Assembly: GCA_003513765.1 (NCBI GenBank)
Contig: DONT01000010.1
Span: 62,001 to 126,000 of the forward strand
Length of the DNA: 64,000 bases
Direction of reading: 5' to 3'
Source: Jeotgalicoccus sp.
GTDB lineage: Bacteria > Bacillota > Bacilli > Staphylococcales > Salinicoccaceae
The notes beneath the pieces are model-generated. The model did no database searches. It had not been told where the DNA came from and was given only the letters and a program-made list of their open reading frames with translations. Position 1 is the stretch's first letter, and each line of letters begins with the position of its first letter. Shown here piece by piece: positions 36,072 to 45,249 of this stretch. The position numbers were made by a program, and so were the translations under genes.

Positions 36072-37643
36072 ATGAGAAAATTATTAATGCTGTTTATGAC
36101 AGTATTTATGCTGATGCTCGCTGCATGTACAGACGACAGCAATGTTGAAGAAGAAGTTTCAGATTCAGAAGGTGAATCAGCAGGCGGAGAAGCGATTGAT
36201 TTCAGTATTATGTCATTGCCGAATTCACTTGATCCGCATGCAGCAAACGACGGATATTCACTTTATGTGATGACAAATATTTACGAAACGCTTGTAAAAT
36301 TAAATCAGGATCTGGAATTAGAACCGGGCCTTGCTGAAAGCTACGAACAGATTTCAGATACTTCATGGGAATTTAAACTCCGTGAAGGAATTCAATTCCA
36401 TGACGGCAGCGACTTCAATGCAGAAGTGGTAAAAGCCAACCTTGACCGCGTACTGGACGAAGAAGTTGCATCACCATTGTCATTCCTGTTTACGGAAATC
36501 TCAGAAGTGGAAATTATTGACGACTATACGGTTCAAATACATACAAACGAACCGTTTGCAGCACTCCCTGCTCATCTGGCACATCCGGGCGGACACATGA
36601 TCAGTAAAGAAGTAATCGATGCGGATTACGCTCAAATGGAAGAAGGCGGCAACCCGCTGACTGAAGTTAACCGCACCCCAATCGGTACAGGATTCTTTAA
36701 ATTTGAAGATATTGCTGAAGGTGAAAAAATTACCTTAGTACGTAACGAAGAATACTGGGGCGAACCCGCAAAACCTGAATCAATTGTTTTCAGAGCAGTA
36801 CCGGAAGACCAGTCACGTATTGCTGAATTAACATCAGGCACAGCGGATATTATTTATCCGATGGACCCGAATGACGTTGCGCAGGTAGATGCAAACGAAG
36901 GAAGCGAAGTTCAGCAGCGTCCAAGTGCAAATATGACTTATTTAGGATTTAACACAGAAAAAGAACCATTCAACGATGAAAATGTACGTCTGGCAATCGC
37001 ATCTGCAATCGATAAAAATGCGATTATCGAAAATATTTTAGTGGGTATTCATGAAGTTGCAGAAACACCGTTAAACCCGACAGTGTACGGATACAGTGAA
37101 AACCTTGAGACAATCGATTACGACCTGGAACAGGCGAAAGAATACCTGGCACAAAGTGATTATCCTGAAGGATTCACAGCAGAAGTCGTACTGAACTCAA
37201 GAACACACCAGGACGTTGCAACTTATATGCAGCAAGTGTTATCTGAAATTGGTGTAAATCTTGAAATCTCACTGATGGAAGCAGGCGCATATCAGGAATA
37301 TACAGCGAACGGCGATCATGAAATGTTCATGGGCGGCTGGGGAACTGTAACACTTGATGCAGATTACGGCTTATATCCGATGTTCCACTCAGACAACATT
37401 GGTGCACCGGGGAACAGAACGAGATATGCGAATTCTGAAGTCGATGAATTACTGGATAACGCACGTGTAGAAATGGACGAGGAAACACGTCTGCAGATGT
37501 ATGAAGATGCACAGCAGATTATCATTGATGAACAGCCGTTAATTCCGGTATTCCATACGAAATTATTAACGGGAATTAACTCTGACTTAGATGGTTACTA
37601 TCAGTACCCGAGCAGTTTCCCTTATCTTAAAGATTTACAGTAG
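36072..37643 (+). CDS. Peptide-type ABC substrate-binding lipoprotein
   Basis: A 523-residue extracytoplasmic lipoprotein of the SBP_bac_5 family (DppE/OppA/GsiB type). Signal peptide with lipobox LAAC (Cys19); SLDPHAANDGYSLYVMTNIY near residue 52 and EGIQFHDGSDFNAE are typical. GGAGGAAA precedes ATG 36072; the earlier in-frame ATG at 36042 lies before that site. It is a single gene with its own terminator and has no permease or ATPase nearby, so it must work with a transporter encoded elsewhere. Confidence 0.92.
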   Translation: MRKLLMLFMTVFMLMLAACTDDSNVEEEVSDSEGESAGGEAIDFSIMSLPNSLDPHAANDGYSLYVMTNIYETLVKLNQDLELEPGLAESYEQISDTSWEFKLREGIQFHDGSDFNAEVVKANLDRVLDEEVASPLSFLFTEISEVEIIDDYTVQIHTNEPFAALPAHLAHPGGHMISKEVIDADYAQMEEGGNPLTEVNRTPIGTGFFKFEDIAEGEKITLVRNEEYWGEPAKPESIVFRAVPEDQSRIAELTSGTADIIYPMDPNDVAQVDANEGSEVQQRPSANMTYLGFNTEKEPFNDENVRLAIASAIDKNAIIENILVGIHEVAETPLNPTVYGYSENLETIDYDLEQAKEYLAQSDYPEGFTAEVVLNSRTHQDVATYMQQVLSEIGVNLEISLMEAGAYQEYTANGDHEMFMGGWGTVTLDADYGLYPMFHSDNIGAPGNRTRYANSEVDELLDNARVEMDEETRLQMYEDAQQIIIDEQPLIPVFHTKLLTGINSDLDGYYQYPSSFPYLKDLQ

Positions 37644-37659
37644 TATAAATATAATGAAG

Positions 37660-37690
37660 CTCCGGTCATGCAGTGCATGTCGGAGTTTTT
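37660..37690 (+). terminator. Terminator after the peptide-binding gene
   Basis: CTCCG..CGGAG outer stem with an inner self-complementary ATGCAGTGCAT section, followed by TTTTT. Confidence 0.75.
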
Positions 37691-37771
37691 GATTGCAGAA
37701 GGATAACGGGGGATTTACGTCGTATTCGAAACAGTGAATTTTGAATATAGGTGCGATTTTTGTATGCCTAT

Positions 37772-37842
37772 CCCGTCACCGTGGTTTTCACAATGACGGG
37801 GCAGGGCGGTAATCTCGTCACTGTGGTTTTCACCATGACGGG
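37772..37842. repeat. Tandem palindromic repeat, two copies
   Basis: Two units 42 bases apart. Unit 1 spans 37772-37800 with arms CCCGTCA and TGACGGG enclosing GTG-GTTTT-CAC; unit 2 spans 37814-37842 with CTCGTCA and TGACGGG and the same inner hairpin. A reading frame crosses it, giving a repeated VTVVFTMTGQ, but it has no ribosome binding site and is not called. The rest of the 37691-38057 gap holds no gene I can support. Confidence 0.8.
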
Positions 37843-38057
37843 ACAGTTACCCCCTCCCTGTGACTTCAACGATATAGGCAGACAACGAATCGCCACCATA
37901 AACCGGATACATCAGAACTTCACCCAGCATATGCTTACAAAAAAATACAAAAAATATGATTCGCAAAACAGAAATTCCACACTTTTTATACGTTTTATGC
38001 TACTATTCATTTACTTATTACTTTATTCTCTGAGTAATATAAAAAGGATGATAATTT

Positions 38058-38663
38058 ATGAAGACGTTACTATTAACTGGCTACGAACCGTTTTTGAAAT
38101 TTAAAACTAATCCGACACAGTCTGCTGTGGAAAGTCTAGAAGGCAAAGTAATCGGAGATTATAAAATCATCGGCAGGGTTTATCCTGTAGCGTTTAAAGA
38201 AATCAATACATTAATTGAACATGATATTGAAACTGTAAAACCGGATGCAGTGGTTTCTTTAGGACTTGCGAGCGGTATTTCAAGTATTCATCTGGAACGT
38301 ATTGCGATTAATACAATTGACGGACGTGAAGATAATACTGGTTTTAAACCGAATGGCGAGAAGATTCACGAGGATGGGGCAGATGGCTTATTTTCAAAAT
38401 TGCCGTTAAAGCAGCTTGAAACAGCATTATTGAATGAGAATATTCCTGTAAATATTTCAAATTCAGCTGGTACTTACTTATGCAATAATTTAATGTACAG
38501 CGAATTATATTATTTAGAGCAGAAACAGCTGGATATTCCGGCAGGTTTTGTACATGTGCCGCCGAGCCATGAAATCGGTATTGCACAGCGTGTGCCGAGC
38601 TGGCCTCAGGAAGATATTACCCGCGGAGTTCATATTATTATTGAAAACCTGCAGTCAAATTAG
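38058..38663 (+). CDS. pcp: Pyroglutamyl-peptidase I
   Basis: A 201-residue C15 cysteine peptidase that removes N-terminal pyroglutamate from peptides. TGYEPF..TNPT at the N-terminus (the usual TGFEPF), catalytic Glu in HLERIAIN, Cys in SAGTYLCNNLMY (about residue 139) and His in GFVHVPPSH (about 162). It releases 5-oxoproline, which the PxpABC enzyme of this window would recycle. AAAAAGGATG precedes the ATG. Nine bases before nagB. Confidence 0.95.
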   Translation: MKTLLLTGYEPFLKFKTNPTQSAVESLEGKVIGDYKIIGRVYPVAFKEINTLIEHDIETVKPDAVVSLGLASGISSIHLERIAINTIDGREDNTGFKPNGEKIHEDGADGLFSKLPLKQLETALLNENIPVNISNSAGTYLCNNLMYSELYYLEQKQLDIPAGFVHVPPSHEIGIAQRVPSWPQEDITRGVHIIIENLQSN

Positions 38664-38672
38664 GAGGACATT

Positions 38673-39392
38673 ATGGAGTTAGTTAAAGTTAGCAATTACG
38701 AGGAAATGAGCAAGAAGGCATCGGATATTTTATTTGATGTTATTAAAGAAAATGAAAAACCGGTAATCGGTCTGGCAACGGGTTCAACACCTGAGGGGAC
38801 TTATAAAAAACTGGTTGAAAGGTTAAACAGCAGCGATATTGATCAAAATAATATCACTACATTTAACCTTGATGAATATGTTGGACTCGATAAAGACCAC
38901 GAGCAAAGCTATTCATATTATATGCATGAGAATTTCTTCAATCATGTATCGATTCCACAAGAAAATATCCATTTATTAAATGGTAAAGCTGAAAATGCAG
39001 AAACTGAAGTTAAAGCTTATGAAGAGGCTATCGATGAATCGGGTCTTGATGTACAGTTACTGGGTATCGGGCGCAATGGTCATATTGCATTTAACGAACC
39101 AGGTACACCTTTTGATTCGGTAACCCATATCGTAGATTTAACACCGGAAACTATTGAAGATAACTCACGTTTCTTCGATGAACTTGGCGATGTGCCGTCT
39201 AAAGCATTTACTATGGGCTTAAAATCGATTATGAAAGCTGAAAAAATTGTCATTCTTATTTATGGTGAAAATAAAAAAGAAGCACTCGACGCGCTGTTAA
39301 GCGGTGAAGTAACTGAAAACAATCCGGCTTCTGTTTTAAACAATCACAAGGACGTTACAATTATTGCAGATACTGCTGCAATTGGTGAATAG
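38673..39392 (+). CDS. nagB: Glucosamine-6-phosphate deaminase
   Basis: A 239-residue enzyme that converts glucosamine-6-phosphate to fructose-6-phosphate and ammonia. ATGSTPEGTYKKL (about residues 33-45), FNLDEYVGLDKDHEQSYSYY and GIGRNGHIAFNEPG are diagnostic, with the catalytic Asp, Glu and His in the last two. It follows pcp closely (GGAGG at the pcp end) and nagA is not adjacent. Confidence 0.96.
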   Translation: MELVKVSNYEEMSKKASDILFDVIKENEKPVIGLATGSTPEGTYKKLVERLNSSDIDQNNITTFNLDEYVGLDKDHEQSYSYYMHENFFNHVSIPQENIHLLNGKAENAETEVKAYEEAIDESGLDVQLLGIGRNGHIAFNEPGTPFDSVTHIVDLTPETIEDNSRFFDELGDVPSKAFTMGLKSIMKAEKIVILIYGENKKEALDALLSGEVTENNPASVLNNHKDVTIIADTAAIGE

Positions 39393-39444
39393 ATTTAAAT
39401 TATGAGATAATACTTCTAATACATATGTGTTAGGAGTATTTTTT

Positions 39445-39621
39445 ATGAATGAATATAAACAGAAAATGATATATACAGGGGCAATGCTGGTAATATTTTT
39501 AATTATCGCGAATACGATGGTTGAAGTGAACTGGTTTCTGCAGGTTATTGCAGTAATTTTTGCAGGCTATTATATTCTTCAAAGCGTGAAATCGCTGAGA
39601 GAAGAAGATAAAGAAAAATAA
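39445..39621 (+). CDS. Small membrane protein, 58 aa
   Basis: Two hydrophobic segments (about residues 9-26 and 29-46) and a charged C-terminus SLREEDKEK. TAGGAGT lies 8 bases before ATG 39445. Single gene between nagB and a terminator. No family recognised. Confidence 0.65.
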   Translation: MNEYKQKMIYTGAMLVIFLIIANTMVEVNWFLQVIAVIFAGYYILQSVKSLREEDKEK

Positions 39622-39628
39622 TAAAATA

Positions 39629-39668
39629 ACGGCACTGAATTCTAAAATTAGATTTCAGTGCCGTTTTT
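39629..39668. terminator. Terminator
   Basis: AACGGCACTGAA pairs with TTCAGTGCCGTT and is followed by TTTTT. The A-rich flank on the other side may let it act for the convergent DUF6176-like gene as well. Confidence 0.88.
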
Positions 39669-39693
39669 ATGCGTTTTCTGCTGTATTTATTAT

Positions 39694-40056
39694 TTAAACT
39701 TCTTCTGCCGCTGCTTCAATCTGCTTTTTGATTCTTTTTGGAATCATAACAACTTCTGTTTTAAGGTTTTTTGGACGGTACGTTCTGTCGACACATTTAC
39801 TGAAGTAATCGAGATGTTTTGTATCGATACATTTCTCAGTTTCCGAGTTGGAGTCACCGTCATCTGCCTGAATAGAATACCAGTAAAGATAATCGTGATC
39901 ACCCATAGTATCGCGCATTATTGTCTCTACGAACATTTTTTCACCGTCAAGTGTAAGAAGCGCATCGTTCATATGTTCATTTAAAAATTCCATCCATTGG
40001 TCGACCAGTTCTTCTTTACCTTTTTTCACCCTAAATCGTGTTAATTCAACTTGCAT
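39694..40056 (-). CDS. DUF6176-like protein
   Basis: A 120-residue soluble protein with an antibiotic-monooxygenase-like ferredoxin fold pattern: VELTRFRVKKGKEELVDQWM, then TLDGEKMFVETIMRD and HDYLYWYSIQ. This matches proteins annotated DUF6176, whose function is unknown. AAAGGAGT precedes the ATG. Confidence 0.7.
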   Translation of the reverse strand: MQVELTRFRVKKGKEELVDQWMEFLNEHMNDALLTLDGEKMFVETIMRDTMGDHDYLYWYSIQADDGDSNSETEKCIDTKHLDYFSKCVDRTYRPKNLKTEVVMIPKRIKKQIEAAAEEV

Positions 40057-40087
40057 ATTCAGGACTCCTTTGTTTTTCGTCTACATC

Positions 40088-40115
40088 ATGATACAACATT
40101 AAAGAGCTTTGTCAA
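40088..40115 (-). promoter_or_regulatory. Sigma-A promoter of the DUF6176-like gene
   Basis: On the minus strand TTGACA (40115-40110) and TATCAT (40093-40088) with a 16-base spacer, 32 bases before the start codon. Confidence 0.65.
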
Positions 40116-40157
40116 TGATTATTTAAAATGTTTTTTGAATGTAAAATAAGAGTATAT

Positions 40158-40187
40158 TTTAAAAATAAATAGAAATTTATTTTTAAA
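40158..40187. other. A/T-only 13-bp hairpin
   Basis: TTTAAAAATAAAT pairs perfectly with ATTTATTTTTAAA around AGAA. It lies upstream of the DUF6176-like promoter in an otherwise empty gap (40116-40221). Confidence 0.5.
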
Positions 40188-40221
40188 GATTTTACTGTAC
40201 ATAAATACATTTTTTAAATAG

Positions 40222-40255
40222 AAAAATCCCCTTCACCTTAAAAGTGAAGGGGATG
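40222..40255 (-). terminator. Terminator of the ABC-2 operon
   Basis: ATCCCCTTCAC and GTGAAGGGGAT stem; on the minus strand it is followed by TTTTT. Confidence 0.92.
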
Positions 40256-40267
40256 GTTATAAACAGC

Positions 40268-41470
40268 TTATTTTCTTATTCTTTTAATATTTTTTATGAT
40301 GCCGCTCTCTGTGGAGAGAACACTTCTCTTATAAACAAAGCCTGCGAGCAGGAGAGTAATAATAATTGTTGCAGCCATAATCACGATACCAATCAGCATT
40401 GGTGCATGGCCTGTATCGTTAACGAGCAGGCGAAGCGGCATAACGAATGGTGTGAAGAATGGGAAGTAGCTTGTAATCGTCACTGCGATGTTATCTGCAA
40501 ATGACATTCCCCCGAGCGCGATAAAGTACCCGATCATGCTGAGGAAGGTTACCGGCATAAGTCCCTGCTGCAAATCTTCCATCCGGTTAATAAATGAACC
40601 GAGCATTGCTGCGACGGACAGATAAAGAATCAATCCGAGAATTACATAGATAATGCAGTAAATGACTATTTTCAAGGTCTGGTCATTAGTCTCGAGGCCA
40701 AACTGCTCGAGCAGGGCAGTCGTATCAGAAAAATAAAATGCTGCGAGACCGCCAATGGTAATTAAGCCGACCTGTATAACACTGACAGAAATCATGGCGA
40801 ACACTTTGGCCATTAAATGCTGCGTCGGACGAATGCTCGATACAATCATTTCTATCACACGTGAAGATTTCTCATTTGCAATTTCTGTCGCAATCTGACT
40901 TGCATAGTTCAGAATAATAATGAACATCAGAATTACCGAGAAGTAGAAAATAATCATATTTAATACGTTAGTATCATCGGCACCGGCCGCTTCAAACTCT
41001 CCTGAGTTATCGCCGGCAGCTACTAAGAATTCGACTGGCACTTCCTCGTACATCTGCTCAATTTCTTCCTGGCTCAGTTCGAGCGTCTGCAGCACGTAGG
41101 CACGGTTCGTCTCGTTTAAGGCAAGCTGTATGTTCTGCTCCTGGGATGTTGAAATTTCCTCATCCATACGCATTTCAGCTTCGAGCAGCTCGGTATTCAC
41201 AACCTCGAGTGTTGCATTGCCGTCTTCTGCGACGATTTCAATCGTTTCATCATAAGACTGCAGTGTCGGCTGGAAGACTGACAGGAAAGATTCATCCGCA
41301 TCAACCTGGAGCATCAGCGCGTCATCTTCAGAATCGAACAGGCCGATAATTTTATCGAGGTTAAACGCGATAAACATTCCTGCAATAATAATCAGTGTTG
41401 TCACTAAAAACGATTTGGCTTTTAATTTGGAGAAAAAAGTGAGATTAAATGTCGTCATAAATTTATTCAT
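40268..41470 (-). CDS. ABC-2 type transporter permease (NatB/YhaP-like)
   Basis: A 400-residue membrane protein. One N-terminal segment (about residues 21-38), a large outer domain (40-175) rich in acidic residues, then about five segments with the ANEKSSRVIEMIVSSIRPTQ motif near 190-210 that marks NatB/YhaP exporters. ATG 41470 is used; GTG 41476 lies within the ATPase gene with no site. It is the partner of the following ATPase. Substrate unknown; NatAB exports sodium, YhaQP is less defined. Confidence 0.88.
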   Translation of the reverse strand: MNKFMTTFNLTFFSKLKAKSFLVTTLIIIAGMFIAFNLDKIIGLFDSEDDALMLQVDADESFLSVFQPTLQSYDETIEIVAEDGNATLEVVNTELLEAEMRMDEEISTSQEQNIQLALNETNRAYVLQTLELSQEEIEQMYEEVPVEFLVAAGDNSGEFEAAGADDTNVLNMIIFYFSVILMFIIILNYASQIATEIANEKSSRVIEMIVSSIRPTQHLMAKVFAMISVSVIQVGLITIGGLAAFYFSDTTALLEQFGLETNDQTLKIVIYCIIYVILGLILYLSVAAMLGSFINRMEDLQQGLMPVTFLSMIGYFIALGGMSFADNIAVTITSYFPFFTPFVMPLRLLVNDTGHAPMLIGIVIMAATIIITLLLAGFVYKRSVLSTESGIIKNIKRIRK

Positions 41471-42362
41471 AGTCACGGCCTACTTTCGCGATAAAGATAT
41501 CATTTAGTGATGGCTCATTGACCTGGAATCGTTTAAAGTAGCCCATACTGGTAATACGGTTATAAATATCTTCCGCATATTTTTCTTCGGCAATTTTAAT
41601 GACTGATTTATTTCTTACCTGTTTCATTTCAATCACTCCCGGCATATCTTTAATGAAAGAAATATCATGTTCACCTTCGATAATTATTTCTTTTTGGCCG
41701 AAGTCTTTTTTAATCTGGTCGATATTGCCGCTGACAATCTGTTTGCCGCGGTCGAGTATGCATAATTCTTCACACAGTTCTTCAACATGTTCCATGCGGT
41801 GAGTACTGAAAATAATAGTGGAACCCTGTGCATTTAATTCTTTTACCGCATCTTTCAGCATTTCAACGTTAATGGGATCGAGTCCGCTGAACGGCTCATC
41901 CAGAATGATCAGCTCGGGGTTATGTATTATAGAAGCGATCAGCTGGATTTTCTGCTGGTTTCCTTTAGACAGTTTTTCAATTTTTTTAAATTTATTCTCG
42001 GTAACTTTAAAACGCTCAAGCCAGTAATCCAGTGCTTTATCAGCTTCTTTTTTTGACATTCCTTTTAACTCGGCTAAATAAAGCACCTGCTCTGATACTT
42101 TTAATTTAGGGTGCAGTCCGCGTTCTTCCGGTAAATAGCCAATTTTATCCGTCATATGATATCCGATAGTCTCACCGTTATATAAAATGGAGCCTGACGT
42201 CGGTGTGAGCAGTTTTAAAATCATACGGAACGTTGTCGTCTTTCCGGCACCGTTACCGCCGAGAAAACCGTACATGCTTCCTTTAGGCACATTGATGTTA
42301 ATTGAATCCACAGCTGTTTGTTCGCCGAATACTTTTGTAATATCCGTAATTTCCAGAGCCAT
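41463..42362 (-). CDS. ABC transporter ATPase (NatA/YhaQ-like)
   Basis: A 299-residue ATPase with Walker A GGNGAGKTTT (about residues 36-45), signature LSKGNQQKIQLI (about 134-145), Walker B LIILDEPFSGLD (about 151-162) and His in STHRMEHVEEL. A C-terminal DUF4162-type region follows. ATG 42362 has AAGGGGGAG; upstream in-frame starts lack a site. It overlaps the permease gene. Confidence 0.92.
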   Translation of the reverse strand: MALEITDITKVFGEQTAVDSININVPKGSMYGFLGGNGAGKTTTFRMILKLLTPTSGSILYNGETIGYHMTDKIGYLPEERGLHPKLKVSEQVLYLAELKGMSKKEADKALDYWLERFKVTENKFKKIEKLSKGNQQKIQLIASIIHNPELIILDEPFSGLDPINVEMLKDAVKELNAQGSTIIFSTHRMEHVEELCEELCILDRGKQIVSGNIDQIKKDFGQKEIIIEGEHDISFIKDMPGVIEMKQVRNKSVIKIAEEKYAEDIYNRITSMGYFKRFQVNEPSLNDIFIAKVGRDYE

Positions 42363-42460
42363 AAAACTCCCCCTTAACTTTGTTAAATTAAGTTTACCAT
42401 AATGCTTAAACAGACAAAAATCGTTATAATGTAAGTTGGGTTTATGAGAGGGGCGGAAAT

Positions 42461-44200
42461 TTGAATAATAATGAAGACAAAGCATCATTTAAAAAGTTTA
42501 TTAATTTAATAAAAAGTACCAATGTAAAAAAAGGATTGTTTTATACAGGCATCCTGCTGACGCTGATAGGCACAGTCGGTTCGTTAATCGTTCCGCTCCT
42601 GACACAGATGTTTATCGACGGTTTTAATACTGACCTGATCACAGCACCTCTTGTTGTGTTAATTATCGGTGTGTTTTTAGGGAGTGCAGTTATCGACGGC
42701 ATATCGTACTATATGCTGGCTAAAATAGGGCAGACCGTGGTCCGGAGTCTACGGGAAATGGTATGGAATAAGTTCCTTAAATTACCGGTGAGCTATTTTG
42801 ATAAAACTAAAAGCGGCGAGTCGGTCAGCCGTGTTGTTAACGATACGAGTATTATCCAGAATCTGATTACGAGTCATTTCCCGCAATTAATCAGCGGGAT
42901 TCTAAGCGTTGCGGGCTCGGTCATTATATTGTTTTTCCTCGACTGGAAACTGACTTTAATCATGATCGTCTCACTGCCGATTTCGATTGCAGTTATTATG
43001 CCGCTCGGCAGCCGCATGCAGAAAATATCGAAGAAGCTCCAGGATGAGACAGCGGTATTTACCGGTTCTATCCAGGAAACATTGAGTGAAATACGCTTGA
43101 TGAAATCATTTAATGCAGAAAGCTACGAACAGCAAAAAGGCAGCCGCGGTATTAACCAGCTGTATAAATACGGGATGAAAGAAGCAGTCATTAACGCATT
43201 GCTGTCGCCGATTATGTATACGATTATGATGTTCGTGATTATACTTGTTATCGGTTACGGCGGCCTCAGAGTGGCTGACGGCACGATGACTATCGGTACA
43301 CTCGTTGCTTTCTTACTGTATTTATTCCAGATTATTATGCCGATGACAATGTTTGCGATGTTCTTTACAGAGTATAATAAGGCACTGGGTGCCACCGGGA
43401 GAATTATCGGCATACTCGATATGGAAGATGAGAAATCGGGAAATATGGACAGTGCGGAGTTATCATATAAGACGCTTCGGTTTAATGATGTGTCTTTCGG
43501 GTATGACGACACTCCTGTGCTTGAAAATATTTCGTTTGCCGCGAATAACAATCAGAAAATCGCATTTGTCGGTCCAAGCGGCAGCGGGAAATCTACAATA
43601 TTCTCTCTGATTGAACGTTATTATTCTGTGTGGAATGGTGAGATTACAGTAGATAATATTAATATTGAAGACATTCCGCTTACAGACTACCGCAGCGGTA
43701 TCGGCTATGTTGCACAGGAAAGTGCAATCGTGTCCGGAACGATCAGGGAAAATATTACCTACGGATTGAAGACTGGTCAGTATAATGAAGAAGATATAGA
43801 ACGTGCCGTGAAACAGTCTTACACCAGTGAGTTCATTAATGAGCTGCCAGCAGGCCTGGAGACGGAAGTCGGCGAACGCGGCGTAAAACTGTCCGGCGGT
43901 CAGCGTCAGCGTATCGGTATTGCCCGTGCGTTTTTACGGAATCCGAAAATTTTAATGCTGGACGAAGCAACAGCAAGCCTCGATTCGCAGTCGGAAAAAT
44001 ATGTCGGGGAAGCACTGAATGAACTGATGGCCGGCAGAACTGTACTCGTTATCGCACATCGTTTGTCGACAATTGTGAATTCGGATAAAATATACTTTAT
44101 CGACAGCGGCCGCCTGACAGGTGAAGGCACGCATGAAGAACTAATGGCATCTCACGAGATGTACAAAGCATTTACAGAGCAGCAATTTGGAGAAGATTAG
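42461..44200 (+). CDS. ABC multidrug exporter, fused half-transporter (BmrA/LmrA type)
   Basis: A 579-residue protein with six membrane segments (about residues 20-310) and a C-terminal ATPase: Walker A GPSGSGKST (about 371-379), signature LSGGQRQR, Walker B ILMLDEATASLD and His in VIAHRLST. It acts as a homodimer to export lipophilic compounds. The start is TTG 42461 after GAGAGGGGCGG; no in-frame ATG is near. Divergent from the NatAB-like operon. Confidence 0.93.
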   Translation: MNNNEDKASFKKFINLIKSTNVKKGLFYTGILLTLIGTVGSLIVPLLTQMFIDGFNTDLITAPLVVLIIGVFLGSAVIDGISYYMLAKIGQTVVRSLREMVWNKFLKLPVSYFDKTKSGESVSRVVNDTSIIQNLITSHFPQLISGILSVAGSVIILFFLDWKLTLIMIVSLPISIAVIMPLGSRMQKISKKLQDETAVFTGSIQETLSEIRLMKSFNAESYEQQKGSRGINQLYKYGMKEAVINALLSPIMYTIMMFVIILVIGYGGLRVADGTMTIGTLVAFLLYLFQIIMPMTMFAMFFTEYNKALGATGRIIGILDMEDEKSGNMDSAELSYKTLRFNDVSFGYDDTPVLENISFAANNNQKIAFVGPSGSGKSTIFSLIERYYSVWNGEITVDNINIEDIPLTDYRSGIGYVAQESAIVSGTIRENITYGLKTGQYNEEDIERAVKQSYTSEFINELPAGLETEVGERGVKLSGGQRQRIGIARAFLRNPKILMLDEATASLDSQSEKYVGEALNELMAGRTVLVIAHRLSTIVNSDKIYFIDSGRLTGEGTHEELMASHEMYKAFTEQQFGED

Positions 44201-44213
44201 AGGCAGTATAGAC

Positions 44214-44762
44214 ATGGGCATTTTATTTGAAGCATTTCAGCCGGTAATTCCGATATTTGTAATGATTTTTATGCTGATTACAGTCGTTACGCTGATGATT
44301 AATATAAAACACGGATATCAGCTGGATTCAATTTATAAAAAGATTAAATATTTAGCGGTCATCGGTTTGACGATGAGCCTGGTCGGTATCTTCCTCGTGA
44401 CACTGATGCCGACTTCAAATGACAGTGATATCGTCGAGCTGACACCTTTTGAAAGCATTAAAGAAATGTGGTACTTCGCGACGACAGAAGCGCTGATTAA
44501 CAGTGTACTGATGAATATCGTTCTGTTTATCCCGGCGGCGTTCTTTCTGTATATTATTATTAGAAAAGAACTGCTCACGACAATTTTATGTCTGCTGCTG
44601 TCGCTGTTTATCGAAACCACACAGTACCTTCTGCCGATCGGCAGAATTACGAGTATCGATGATATTATTCTCAATTCCATCGGCGGAATTGCCGGAGTAA
44701 TACTCGGTGTTATATTTTTAAAATTTAAAGATGTTTATTATGTGCTCTTTGGTGGTAAATAG
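44214..44762 (+). CDS. VanZ-like family membrane protein
   Basis: A 182-residue protein with about five membrane segments. LTPFESI (about residues 75-81), NIVLFIPAAFFLYI and LFIETTQYLLPIGRITSIDDIILNSIGG (read as SLFIETTQYLLPIGR and SIDDIILNSIGG) are the VanZ-like signature, with the conserved Glu-Thr-Gln and Asp-Asp. VanZ proteins modify teicoplanin susceptibility in some hosts; the general role is unknown. It follows the exporter at 13 bases. Confidence 0.9.
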   Translation: MGILFEAFQPVIPIFVMIFMLITVVTLMINIKHGYQLDSIYKKIKYLAVIGLTMSLVGIFLVTLMPTSNDSDIVELTPFESIKEMWYFATTEALINSVLMNIVLFIPAAFFLYIIIRKELLTTILCLLLSLFIETTQYLLPIGRITSIDDIILNSIGGIAGVILGVIFLKFKDVYYVLFGGK

Positions 44763-44793
44763 TTAAGAAACATAATAAAAGGGGATGTTGTCT

Positions 44794-45180
44794 ATGTACA
44801 ACAAATTAAAACACATAGAGGGCGTTAATTTATTACCAAAAGAAGTAGTAGGACCTGCGTTAGTAGGATCAGTGGAGTACTTTGATGGGGAGAAAAGTAC
44901 ATACCATGGTTCATTAGTTGCGACGACACACAGATTGTTTTTGAATCTTGAAGATTATGATTTAGTTTGCGTAGAAGAAATCAGCTTTGATAAAATTACC
45001 AGGGTGACAGTCGAAGAGCTGCTGATGGTGGGACGTATCCTTCATATTTGGCAGGACGATAAGCTGCTGATTAGCATTAAGAGTATCTCTGAAGGGAAGC
45101 TCGATAAGTTTCTGGAATTTTATTATAAATACAAAGCACAGCATCAAACTGATACTGTAAATAAAGAATCATTTGCTTAA
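44794..45180 (+). CDS. Hypothetical protein, PH-like fold
   Basis: A 128-residue soluble protein whose strand pattern (GPALVGSVEYFDGEK, GSLVATTHRLFLNL, ISFDKITRVTVEE, LISIKSISEGKLDKFLEFYY) fits bacterial PH-like domains of the YvbH/GRAM type. No function known. ATG 44794 is 9 bases from AAAAGGGG; ATG 44785 abuts it. Monocistronic or last in the exporter operon. Confidence 0.7.
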   Translation: MYNKLKHIEGVNLLPKEVVGPALVGSVEYFDGEKSTYHGSLVATTHRLFLNLEDYDLVCVEEISFDKITRVTVEELLMVGRILHIWQDDKLLISIKSISEGKLDKFLEFYYKYKAQHQTDTVNKESFA

Positions 45181-45184
45181 ACGA

Positions 45185-45211
45185 AAAGCCGGGTATCCCC
45201 CGGCTTTTTTT
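45185..45211 (+). terminator. Terminator
   Basis: AAAGCCGGG and CCCGGCTTT around a short loop with a T-run. Confidence 0.92.
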
Positions 45212-45249
45212 ATGTGTATAATGGCGGTATCAATAGTGAAGGTGACGAG

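Noticed and set aside
37751..38104. An open frame with the repeated peptide VTVVFTMTGQ
   Set aside because: It is produced by the palindromic DNA repeat, has no ribosome binding site, and overlaps the start of pcp in another frame.
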